NCBI RefSeq assembly: GCF_001039355.2
Contig: NW_019775169.1
Location: 197,730-261,729, forward strand
Length of the DNA stretch: 64,000 nucleotides
From: Lingula anatina
Taxonomy: Eukaryota > Brachiopoda > Lingulata > Lingulida > Lingulidae
Direction of reading: 5' to 3'
The position numbers were made by a program, and so were the translations under genes. Positions 34,731-46,467 of the stretch are shown one piece after another. The notes beneath the pieces were generated by a model. That model saw nothing but the letters and a program-made list of their open reading frames with translations, did no database searches and was not told the origin of the DNA. Numbering within the stretch: the first letter of the stretch is position 1; the number at the start of each line of letters is the position of its first letter.

Positions 34731-34736
34731 TTTATT
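34731..34736 (-). terminator. Distal candidate polyadenylation signal
   Basis: TTTATT on the plus strand reads AATAAA on the minus strand, about 2.4 kb past the stop of the Met-Gly-Cys gene. It would give a long 3'UTR. Confidence 0.3.
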
Positions 34737-36075
34737 GCAAGGTACACACCACAAGGTATGAAACAAAATGCCAAGAACTTAGTAGAATTAGGATCTTATT
34801 ACATTCCTATTTACAGAGCATATAGCACACATGACAAATTTGACCCAACTACATTTGCTTTTCTTCCATCTCAAAACTCAAGTCTTCTCAAAAACAATCT
34901 GACAAAATGTGCCCTTTAGGCTGGACTTCAGCCTCGCATCCTAATTCACATTTGATGTTAAAGGGCTAATAACTCTTTGTTTTGGCTAAAAAATGAATTT
35001 TACTAGAGTAAACAACAATTTTCCCATACTTACCAATGGTTAATGAATCCATTTTTACATTCAAAGTTAGTCCCTGGTTTTTTTCTAAAAAGTTAGTTTT
35101 TTGTTATAATCTCTTAAGAGATTATAACAGAGTATAGCTATCAATGGAGGTCACGTGGTCTAAAGAGAAGCTCAGATATCAGACTAATAGCTATAACTGC
35201 CATTTTTGTGGTAAAACAATATATTTCTGAGTTGTTCACAATGTTTTTATTGTGAAATATAGATCTCACACAGAGTTATTATCCCTTTAAGCAGCAATTA
35301 TTTGTATAACCATTTGGTTCCATTTCATAAAACTTAATTCAGAACAGAAGATTCATGACTTCACCATTGGTGAAAATAGAAAATTCAGTATGAAATTTAA
35401 GTGCTCTGTAATACATAATGACACTAAAACAAACTCGTGTAGCACCAGTGTTTGATTACGCATGACAAAATAGAGGTTTTGAATGTATTTTTTGCTCTGA
35501 TCTAGAATGATACAGTCTAATGTTTTTGAATGTGTCTCTTAGATTATCTTTAGCAGATCACATCACAAGAAACCAAATTTTCAAATAAGCCATAGCAGCA
35601 CATCAATCTATTCATATAAGTAATTCAAACTGGCTAATTAACAGATTCCCCCAGCTTCTCTTTTATGTTTACATGTAATAATACAAAATGGTTTTCCAAC
35701 AGATTTCCACATTATTGATCAATTTTCACTTTCAAGTTACTTAGAAGAAAAGTGATCATTTCAGTGAATGTTATTAAAGGATAGAACATTTCTGGGTAAA
35801 TTCATCATACATGTTCACTGGAATGAATGTCCTAGTATTAGCTCATGTCAAACTAGGGCCCAATCAAATTTGTATAAAACTAGTGACGTACCTACAATTA
35901 CATGATTCCAAATTCATATGCATATTATAAATTCAAAGAATGCCATATCATAGCCAAGCCATTCAATGTTTCAAGTGTTAAGGTGTTGCATTATGTAGAG
36001 ACCTTTTCATGGATTAAAACTCAAGTCACAAAAATATTGTAGTAACTGAATCTCAGCTGCATACATATATATACA

Positions 36076-36092
36076 TACACACACACACACAC
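36076..36092. repeat. (AC)n microsatellite
   Basis: About eight AC units after a short TA-rich lead. Confidence 0.85.
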
Positions 36093-36898
36093 GATGACAT
36101 ACACACATACATCAATGCATTATATACAACTTAAACCAAGATAAATTTGCTAGAGAAGAATCACTGTGACTAACTATGTTACTGTATAATTCTAAACAGG
36201 CAGAACTATAGATTTTTATGTTAAATTGACAATTAAACATTAACAATGTAAGTGTGAGGAAACTGGATTAATCTCCCTCCACACTGAGATTTTTACCAGA
36301 CTGACATTTAGTTAAAAACTAAATTCGTGCAAACAATTAAATTTTTTCAACAAAAATTATTTTTATGCTTAAAACAATAATAAAGTTCCAGCTATGATTC
36401 TGATATTATGTATTACTGAATATGTCTCTCTGTTCCTCCTCCTCTCAGTTATATATGTATATATATAGCAATGTTGTGAGCAGGTTCATATATCAACCAA
36501 AAGTGCCATAGATTGTGATAAAGTACACAAAGTACAAGTAGTGATGTTTTTTTTTGTGATATTGTAAGGCACTGCAAGTAGCACAGTAATGAAATCACGA
36601 TATGCCACCTGTCAACAAAACAATGTGAGTTGACAAAAAAACTAAAAGTTCTAATTTGGCTCACAAACACTTACAATTAATTTAAATGATATTTATACAG
36701 ACGCTGGTTATGTGTATATGAGCACTGAGACTTGGTATCATACATAGCGCACAGGTGCTTTCAAAACTCTTCAAACAGATCTTCCAATCCTTTGCACCAC
36801 ACCTCAGAGTCCAAGTATTGCTGTCATAATCTAATGTTCTATGATCATTTGAACACTCTTCAATAGCCAGCTATTACATGGTATCATATATAAATATC

Positions 36899-36904
36899 TT
36901 TATT
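36899..36904 (-). terminator. Proximal candidate polyadenylation signal
   Basis: TTTATT on the plus strand reads AATAAA on the minus strand, about 215 bp past the stop codon at 37119. Confidence 0.4.
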
Positions 36905-37118
36905 GCTCACTCTTGGACATAAGCTGACTTTCTTCTCTTAGCTCTGATACAGCTTATCTTATATCAAGTTATATGACACTCCATATAATGACTTTTGTAG
37001 GAATTTTTTCTGTCACAAATGTCAAATTTAATGTCTGTGAAATGTATCTGATTAGTGTTTGAACAACCTCCTTAACTGACAAACTATCTGAAAATTCAGC
37101 CTCAATTCATGACATGAG

Positions 37119-40100
37119 CTACGTTGATGTCCCGGCTTCCTGAGCTTTAGGACTGTCATTTGCTTCATTTTCTTTAGACTCCTTCTCTTGGCTCTCTGAA
37201 TCTTCTTTCACTTTTAGCTCGTCTTCCTCCTTTGGAATATCCAACTCTCCTTGGCTGCTCTGTCGCTCAATTTCTTTACAAATAGCACGGTGCTCTGTCA
37301 GAAGCTGCTCAAACTCTTTTTCTCTGGCATGGGCCTCTTGCTGCAAAGAAAATAAAATCCAGATGGATATTAAGTGTATATCACAATCGTGCGTATCTTA
37401 AATGGAAAGTTTTGAATTCAAATGTTGTTGAATACAAAGGTGCTCTAATTACCTTTCTCAACAGGACATCTTGTTTTAAATATTCTAGAGAAAAATATTT
37501 AGTATATCATTCAAACTGGATGAGTGAACATAAGTATATAAGTGAAAGTAGAAAGTCAACCACCAACTCAGATTTCACATCTATCAAAAGAACAAAAATT
37601 TTCTTTGAGAGGCAAGTAATTTGAGAGACAAAAAAGTAGTGCAAAATACTCCACTAAAACAGAGTTTAATTTTATTTTAGATGCTTTACTTCTTAATACC
37701 CAAAGTCAACTGCACCTTTTTCACCTATGCATTCATATATCAAACTGTATCTAAGGACACAATCACAACCAAAGTTGATCGGCGGATTAACAGATTCACG
37801 GATCAAATATTTTTGACCCACTTAAAAGCCTACTGCAAAATCCCTGCAGGGAATCTAAAGCCTGAATCAGAGTCTATTTGGGGATTATGCAACTAGCTTT
37901 CTAGTGGGTCGGCCATAACTGATCTGCAGATCTGGTAGTCTGCAGATTGAATTATAGTGAATGAGCCCTAAATGGATTTTCTACATCATATTGATTCATT
38001 TTCATGCAAAATATTTGACCACATTGTATTTAAATTTAAAACATCACATGTATGAAAAAAGTCTTTTGCTTCAAAAATTTCCAAGAATTTACCATTTAAG
38101 TGAGAGAAAGTATTTAGCGCACGCATGTGTGTTTGTTTTGTGTTTTTGTTTAAGTTTGATAAGTTATCGGGGTTATAAGAAAGTTTAATATACCATCTTT
38201 TCCCAACACAATAAAAATGCACACTTATACAAACATTAGGGTGATAAACACCTTTCCTATGTGAAAAATTGTGCTCCACTGCGTTTCTGATAAAAAGAGA
38301 CGAGAACTAAATGAATGATAATAATAGTTTACAAATGTCTTACATGCACGGTGTAGGTGTATCATTTAAACCCACATTTGAATTTTTTCAGATATAATAA
38401 AATGTCACCGTTCACGGTGGGGGATCACATAACAACAACAATGGCAGCAATTATCAATTTTCACAAGAAGTGAGGAAGGTTACTATGCATGTGAACACGA
38501 GTAAAATGGGGAATAATTTTTTAATCGTTTAGTTACTATGTAATTTGGACAAACAGATGCCTGCGGTAAGTTGAAAATTAAGGGAAGCAGTGGTATTATT
38601 TGTTCATTCACAAATCATTTCTATACTGAAGTCTTCAGCATCAAAGTCACAATACAGAGTCAGTAAAGACAGCTTAATAACAGTATGTACATTGTGTCCA
38701 AATATAGAAATCCATACTATTTATTGAGAAATCATTGGAAGAATCTTTAAATAGTAATCCTCTTCTCTTACCATTAAGGACTGTACCACAGATTCTGAAG
38801 ATTTTAACTTGCTCACACGCTCAGTTATCGATTGCTTTCTGGTTGGTTCAGTATCCGCTGCTATAAAAAAAGAAAATACTGTGCTACTATAACATTTAAT
38901 CTTTACAGAAGTAGAATTGTGTGTTCACTAAAAGTGTCACACACAAACACACATAAATATATGTGTGTGTACTGTAACAAAATAAATTGACACGCATCTG
39001 ACGGGCCCAAGATATGATTATATTTAAAAATATTCAGTGAAATATGCGTCTTATTCTGTTTAATAATAATTCTTTTTTAAAAACTTTAAGATGAAAAGGA
39101 AGATACTTAATTTCAAACATAAATATCAAGGAAGTTTTCTCATATTATTCTAAGAACTGTTTTGTAACTCAACACTGTCACCATCTCATTACGTACACAG
39201 AGATATTTTTTCAGCATCCTAAGAAAATTTGATAGTATTGGATTACAGTAACAGTAAACTACTGATGAATATTAATGTTTCACCGTTTGGTATTTTTGCA
39301 TCATGTAACTATGGGCTCATTTCCAATGAAACTATTCTTCTACATAAATCGATCCAACTATGCAGGGACTCTTGCTGAATGCAATCAGATTAACAGGTTA
39401 ACCTCTTGTTTTCAATGTACTTGTATAACCATCAGCTTTTCTGTTTTCTTCTAATGCTACAAGGAGGTGTTAACCTGTCATTCAGCAAGAGTCCATGCAG
39501 AGTTGGATCAATCTATGTAGAATTACAGTTTCATTTGGAATGTGCCTCATGAAGTGCTACAGTGCAAGCAAATCAAAACAAATTGAAATCCCAAGAATTA
39601 TTTTTTTCCCTTTGGGCAGGACATAGGAATAAAATATTTTCTATAAACAGAGTGCCTTATCATGCAGGAACACTACTGATGTCAAAGGCTGCATTTAGAA
39701 CAGCATACGAACTAGTCTGCAGGTCAAGTATGGCAGCCCACTAAAAAACTTGCCATTTAATCTGCTAATACACACTGAATAGATTCCCCATGGGGAGGCA
39801 TTGAAGTGTCGGCCATATTTGCTTTGTAGACTTGTTAGTCTGCTGTTGTGAATACAGCCAAAAATGATGTTAATTCTGCTTCAAGGTCATTGACCCTTAT
39901 CATACAGGATGTAAAATGATGTAGGTGCTGGTTTCGTAAATACCAAGTTAGCTAGATTGGGCATCTCATCGCAGGGTTAAGGGGGTTGCTCTGTAATTCT
40001 CCACTTATTAATATACAGGTAAATTTTGCGGATATCACTATAATGACAACCATTAGCTTTGTGAAACTTTTCCTTGATTAGCTATATAAATGTGATCAAA

Positions 40101-43100
40101 TTCCAAGACATTTCCATTTCACTGGAAGTATTATATAATGTGATAACCAGACATATCCTGTTACTGAAGATGGAATCAGATTTAGTCCAATGATTACACG
40201 TCCACATCTGTGATTGTGTATATTGATTTCTGTAGCTTTCACAACCAAGACAATACCTTGTAATAGTGACACACTTCAATTAGAATTAAATTTATTAACT
40301 TTATAATAATTAGGTTAATCCTGATCAATACCCCATGGTAAACTTAATTACAATTAAATCCATTACAATTAACTTAATCCAAACTAGGACACAAGTGGGT
40401 TCTAGATCCAAATTAAGACATGGAATATCAATCTGAGCACTATACCAAGCTAAAATTTGCCATACTGATAAAGACAAGACTGTAAAAATGATATTAGATG
40501 TTCATCTTAGACAGAGGTTTTTTATAAATAATTTTCTTACCATCTTCTCCTTCAGCTACATCTATCACAACACTGCTCTGCTGGCCATCTTCAGTTTCCA
40601 CACCTATCTTGATGTCTCGCCCGCTGGGCAGGCGCTCAATTTTCTTCTGAGGGCGTGATTTTTTCTCTGTGCCTGTCTCCATGGTGTCGGCAGGGCTGGT
40701 ATTCTCTTTATTGTCACTACCTTGAACTGTCACAGTCACTGTGTCTTTTGGCTGTGTTGGCCCAGGTTTGGTGTCCCTGTTCATTTCAGGGCTGTCCTCT
40801 GCACCTGTCTGCTGGCTAAGGGGAGTCTGATCACTAGGCTGCTCTGCTGCCTCTCCTCTCGGAGTGTTAGGAGGAGATGAATAATCCTGAAGAATAAACC
40901 CTCATAGTAATTGACTTATAGCACCAGTGTGCACCCTCCCACAATACACCTCTCTCTCTCTCTTCCTCTTTTTTCTCCCCCACTTACTATGAAATCCTTT
41001 TCCAGGAACCCCCATAAACGTCATATCTTGAGAACTGTGCATTTACTGTTAAATGAACTAGAGTACACCCCAGTTCCATCTTGGTTTGACAAGTTTTTTT
41101 TTCAAATGCTTTCAACTAAAAGGTGTAGGAGCTGCTGTGGTTAGGTCATATGATCAAGTTACTAGGGTAGAAAACTGGATGAGAAAATAATCTAGAGAAA
41201 TATAAAGCTTCACTTCCTCATCAAATGACGCATGTGTCAAAACTTATTACTGCAGGTAACAAAAAGATCAATTCACACTTTTCAAGATTTTCGAAGATCT
41301 TGTTGTAAAGGTTGTCATGATGATGGCTTAATGGAATAGTATTCCCATTTGTTCCCTTGAAATGTCTGCTGTCCTTTCCTCTGCAGTCAATACCAGGTGC
41401 TTAGTGTATGTTATGTAAGATATCTTTTACGTCAACCACTGTGCTTTCAGAGAATCATTACAAATATGACACCCAGCAGATTTACATCATGAATGACCTA
41501 AATTGAAATGAAATTAATGATTGCTGATGAAAGGTAACAGATATTTGAAATAGAAATATTCCTTGTGTAGTTTCATAGATACCATTTAAAGTTAGACGGA
41601 AATATTTAAAGTTTTATGTCCCTGATACTAGAGTGGGCATTTGCTTTAAAACCAATTATTTTCATCTGTTGGCAAAAAGAACCAAGAGTTAAATCATTTA
41701 TCAAGATGCAACTAACACTATACAGTAACTAAAATTGTGAATTATTTCATGAATATGAGTCAATTGACACAAGAATCTAATATTGTCAATCTTCAACTAT
41801 AGTCTGTCAAATTTTCAAATTGTCAATATAATAATTTCAATTTTGGAACAATTTTTTGAAGTAAAATAACTTACTTGCATTCATTGGTAAAATGTTTTTT
41901 AGCATTGGGTGACTCTGAAAAGTATATCATCTATAACTGTATATCTGAACGCTTTCTACATTTATATTCTGACCTTTTATGTTAAAAAATCCTGACACAA
42001 ATACCATAACCATGAAATTATTATACAGGCTGGGTCAAAGTAAGGCATTTCCAAGTTTCACACACAAGCTCTGGAAAAACAGAATAATCTATCTTCTTAT
42101 GCACTCTTGCATACTGCTGTCAGTTTCTTTTCATATTATGATGCATGTTTTGACCTACAGCAGGAATATATCTTTCCAGACTTCTAAAATATGACTGTAC
42201 TTATCATCTTCAGTAACATTCTGGCCACTATGCTATACACCTGCTTGGTAAGATGGGCACCATTGTAATCACTTTGAATTATAACAGAGCACTGTATAAC
42301 TGGCCAACCTTTTTTATATTTAAATTCACACACAACTTATTCAAAATGTGCATATATGGGACCTTGGCAAATGGAATATTGCCCTACCCTGACTTACTGT
42401 ATAGATTATATCATACTCTGTACCATACTCATAAAGAGAGAGAGAGAGAGGGGGGGGGGGGATGGTGACAGCCTGGGAAAGTGCCATCATCCCAGAGATT
42501 ATAAAACATATAATTCCAGTGTTGCATTTTTGGATTATCATTTTTATGCCAGTTATAAAAGCCTTTATGGCAAAAGCATTCCTATTTAAATTTTTCTATG
42601 ATAGTATGTGTGCTAAAGCATGAACAATAAAGATGTAGATAACTGTAAAATGACATTCAGCTAGCATGACCACCTGAATAGCAGTCTTCAATGCATGCAA
42701 AATTTTAATGGCCACATAATGGGAAAAAACATAAATAGGAGGTGCTAATGCATGGAATTTTGTGTTATTTCAGAGGCTGCATTCAATTGTTGTATCTCAT
42801 CAAATGAACTGACAATTTTTAAGAAATTAATTTTCTAAAAGTTCTGTGCATTTAATTTATTCACCTGACATACGGTAAATATATTTGTCTTATATTCTCA
42901 TTCAACATTACTGTAAAAAGTGTCAAAGTAAAATTTAAGCCACGTCATTGTTGTAACAACAACTTAGGAGGAATGTCTACAAGTCAGAATCTAAAATGAA
43001 CTAACAGAAGATAAACGTTTCCAGGGGCGGATTGAGGCCGTCTTCTGGGTCTTCCGGAAGACGGTCAGATTTTCAAGTTTATATTGACCGGTATCTAATT

Positions 43101-46100
43101 TTTTCTGTCAGAAGACGGTCAAAAATGGAGGATGGATCAACAAAGATAAATTGGAAGACTGTCAGAAAATATCTCTGGATTCGTCCCTGATATCCCCAAC
43201 ATGTTACCTACCTGATATACCATTAAATCTTGTGAACACCATGTAATGGACTCCCTTCATTTTACCACTCTGGCTTTACAGGCATTTTGCTCTGAGCTTT
43301 TAAAACTTGGTCATCAAATATAAATGACAAAACCAATGCAGCAGCTTATGAGAGTGCCTCATACATGTATAAATTCTTCAGGGTTTCTTAAGAACGCCTC
43401 GTAAAACAGCATAGTTACTTCACACAGAACTGTCAGAAATCACTTCTTCCAACTAGCGTAAAATATTGAAGGATTACGCTAACAATGACGTCAATGCTGT
43501 TAATCAGAGAGTCTACTAAAGTAATGATTTAATTATCACTATACCTATTGGTGAAAATAGATTGATATTCCCTCGGGGGGCACTAATGAATAACACTATA
43601 AGGAATACAGGCATGGTCTGCTGCCCACTGATGAAAAGGTAATCAGATCAAACAATTTCTTTACCATTAACAATGTGAGAGAAATAACAGTGCAACAAAA
43701 CAGATAAGAACACAACATACTGCTCTGGTTTTCATTACAAAAGAGTTAATATTTCCCTGAATAACAAGTCTCTTGTCACTGCTACTGCAATGGATCACAT
43801 CTTGACACAATCACCCCCATTGAAAGCAACGAGACAAAAAGCACAGGATGGCCTGCAAATGGCTAAAGATGAGGTAATCTTTACCTGAACTTTTAAGGCA
43901 TTCTGAACAGTTATCCCGTATTGCATTCAGCTTATATTCCAGCAACTGGAAGTTCACTCTTGTTCTGAGAATAATGATTTAGTACACTTCACACACCATG
44001 TATTTCCCCATAAATGTCAATAAACCAAACTAATCTATCTATTTAAAACCAAGGGATGCAACACTTAATGTGCTTGTCAAGTTTTTCATCTGACTCACTG
44101 CCAAGAATTATTTTCCCTCAACCCTTTTTACCCAAAAATAAGTTCAAACTTAATCAAATTCCTTTCACTTCAATCTCAGTGAATTCCATCAGTCCGCCAT
44201 CATTTCCTACATTAATATCATGGATAATGAAACACAAGTGAAAAGATAATGTGTAAAACAAGCCATCCACCAACAATCTATCATTACATTTCAAAGTATG
44301 GTTTCTAATTTAAGAATCAGAGAAAGTGTTGTACATAAATTGACATCTGGCAACCTGCACTGTTCTAGAGTTGTGGTCAGAGGCAGGCTCCAAAATGCAT
44401 GTCCACTTTTCAATGTATTTTCTCTTAAGCAATATGCCAGAAGATAATAAATATCTTCTGAAATCACCTATAGCCTATTGATTAAATAACAAGCGAAAGT
44501 ATATAATTGTATACATATTATCAATAAATTTTCAAAATGAAAATTTGAGGAAGAACACAGACACACAATTTGTCATTCTGGCCACATGTCCAACTCACAG
44601 AGAGGCAAGTCTTACCTTAGTCTCTTGAGCTTGGGATGTTTGCTGAGCACTTTGGTTGACTTGTATCAAAGATCCAGTAGGAGTGCTGGGAAATAAATGC
44701 ATACCACGGTTCAGATTCCGTGATAAACCACCAGTGCCAGGAGCTCCAAGAACTTTTCCTGGGCCTACAGAAACACCATCAATTCTCTCTGCAAAGAGAC
44801 AATTTAAAACTTTAATGCGAGTTTGCGNATCTAAAAATAGCAGCGCACTTGATTCAATCCTGGGTCTTAAATCAGCACACCATGGGTTTGGTATGTGGCT
44901 TTTGGTGCTTGTGGTTGCCTAAAAAAATAAAAAGTGGGCAAAGCCAAAGTATGCATAGGCGTAAAATATTCATGATCATTTATATTCTCATATGCATTTG
45001 TGCAGATAAGACATTTAGAAATTCATGGTGTTAACATATACTAATGTGTGTGTTTTAATTTTTAAGACAACATGATGGATGAAGTGTTGTTTAAAGCAAT
45101 GGCTGAACTTCACCTTTCTAAAAGTATCAGGACTAAGATATAGTTGATACATTTCAGAAATGCAATTCTTTTCACCTTTATAATGTTTTGGCCATGATAG
45201 ACTGTGGAAAGGAGGTGCAGAATTTTAGGGCCTATTTTCCATGACTTTACCCAAAATCTTACATCACATTATTAACAATCTATAATATTTATTCACTGCC
45301 AATGTTTTCAGATAGACACGTGTGACTTTGATAGTGTATTAAGCCAGCAAACTGTGGTAGAAATGTGAAACCAACTGGCTAAACAAAACCTGGGATTGAT
45401 GCGAAATCTAATGACAAAAGGAAATGTTTTTCTCATGCATATGTAAACAGTCTGGCAAGTAATTATCTTCTTTTTGCAGAAAATGGTTACATATCAATGT
45501 CATGTCTCTTCTGTTCTTAAACCTGAATGTGTAAATACACAGCTGCAATAGCAGACGTCTGCGCCTGCTAAGAGAAACGACCAAACTACTGAACGAAAGA
45601 GTTTTCTTGCTAAAAAAATGTTGATTGCCAATTAAGATACAGAGTACACCACCAAAGTATCACACACATTTATACAACATTAAGAATGCATTCTTGACAA
45701 CATGTCTTGCCAGCTGTATGTCTAACAAAACACAAGCATTAGGCTAGAGCATCGAAAGGCATCAACACCAAGCCGGAAACACCATATCAGGTTTTACGTT
45801 CAATAATTTAGATACCCGAATTAGAATTCCACAAACTCGCTTTCATTACCAATGGCATAAATTAAAAGACAAATATACTTTCAAGTCAGACCTAAGCACC
45901 TCGGCATGGCACTCTTAATAAGCTGAAAAAGAAATCTGTGCTATTGTCAATGATAGCACTTTAACCCATGGTGATTACCAAGAACATAAATCTCAGAAAT
46001 GCTGCCACTAGGAGACAGGGATTAGCTTGCAGTACAGGAAATACCATACAATAAATCAACGCTCAAACTGATGAAAATGGAACAACAGAACAGAGCAATT

Positions 46101-46330
46101 TTTAGAATTTTAATGTCAACTGAAATTTATATCAATAATCTTTAAAGAAAAACAAATAGCAATCATCTTTCCCAGTTCCAACATTTCACCTCTTCACCTC
46201 TTGCTCCAATAATTAAAAAAATTAAAAAATGTTGAACTGAAAAAATAATAACTGTAAAGCAAACCCTGTTTAAATTCAGCAAGTTTTATCTTTTATAATT
46301 TATATCATCCTATATATTTGCCTAAACAAC

Positions 46331-46388
<58 letters not shown>

Positions 46389-46467
46389 AGTGCAAACCTT
46401 CCTCTGGTTGCTTCACATCTTCAACCTTTATGTCATGTGACTGGGTGTGAGAAGTATTACACCCCAT
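37119..46467 (-). CDS. Predicted N-terminally acylated, disordered protein with short coiled coil, unrecognised
   Basis: Five exons join in phase to 299 aa: 46467-46398, 44788-44616, 40886-40541, 38860-38772, 37340-37119, all GT-AG. The protein starts MGCNTS, which fits N-myristoylation on Gly2 and palmitoylation on Cys3, so a membrane-anchored cytosolic protein is likely. Exon 2 has PGKVLGAPGTGGLSRNLNRG; exon 3 is Ser/Thr/Pro-rich with DYSSPPNTPRGE and RLPSGRDIKIG; exons 4-5 form a helical stretch (ERVSKLKSSESVVQSLM, then EKEFEQLLTEHRAICKEIE), probably a coiled coil; the tail is Lys/Glu-rich. I do not recognise the family. A TGA lies in frame just upstream of the ATG. Further 5' noncoding exons may lie above 46.5 kb. 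Confidence 0.72.
37754..37970. mobile_element. Diverged foldback MITE, family A-like
   Basis: Imperfect inverted arms (GATCGGCGGATT...ACCCACTTAAAAGC against GCTTTCTAGTGGGTCGGCCATA...) resemble the family A element. It lies in intron 4 of the Met-Gly-Cys gene. Ends are approximate. Confidence 0.5.
39312..39547. mobile_element. Foldback MITE, family B (best copy)
   Basis: The inverted arms run from GGGCTCATTTCC through TCTACATAAATCGATCCAACT and GGACTCTTGCTGAATG, about 85 bp with few mismatches. It lies in intron 3 of the Met-Gly-Cys gene. It does not encode protein. Confidence 0.8.
39687..39860. mobile_element. Foldback MITE, family A (copy 2)
   Basis: The ends GGCTGCATTTAGAACAGCA and, on the reverse complement, GGCTGTATTCACAACAGCA pair up. 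GTATGGCAGCC and GGCCATATTTGC match the 23371 copy. It lies 140 bp from the family B element in the same intron. Confidence 0.7.
42435..42461. repeat. (AG)n plus G-run
   Basis: About eight AG units run into a 12-base G run, in intron 2 of the Met-Gly-Cys gene. Confidence 0.9.
44828..44828. other. Single N: assembly join
   Basis: The N lies 40 bp upstream (minus sense) of exon 2 of the Met-Gly-Cys gene. No duplication is visible beside it, unlike the other two N positions. Confidence 0.6.
46335..46386. repeat. (GA)n microsatellite beside a splice donor
   Basis: About 25 GA units with one interruption. On the minus strand this is a CT tract that starts about 10 bases inside intron 1 of the Met-Gly-Cys gene. 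Confidence 0.95.

Larger units (their letters stand above)
34301..37118 (-). other. 3'UTR and flank of the Met-Gly-Cys gene
   Basis: AT-rich, with no coding frame of note. It contains two candidate minus-strand AATAAA signals and an (AC)n run at 36076-36092. Confidence 0.5.

Noticed and set aside
44700-44725. tRNA B-box-like GGTTCAGATTCC
   Set aside because: The spacing does not fit a B box, no A box or cloverleaf is present, and it lies inside coding exon 2 of the Met-Gly-Cys gene.
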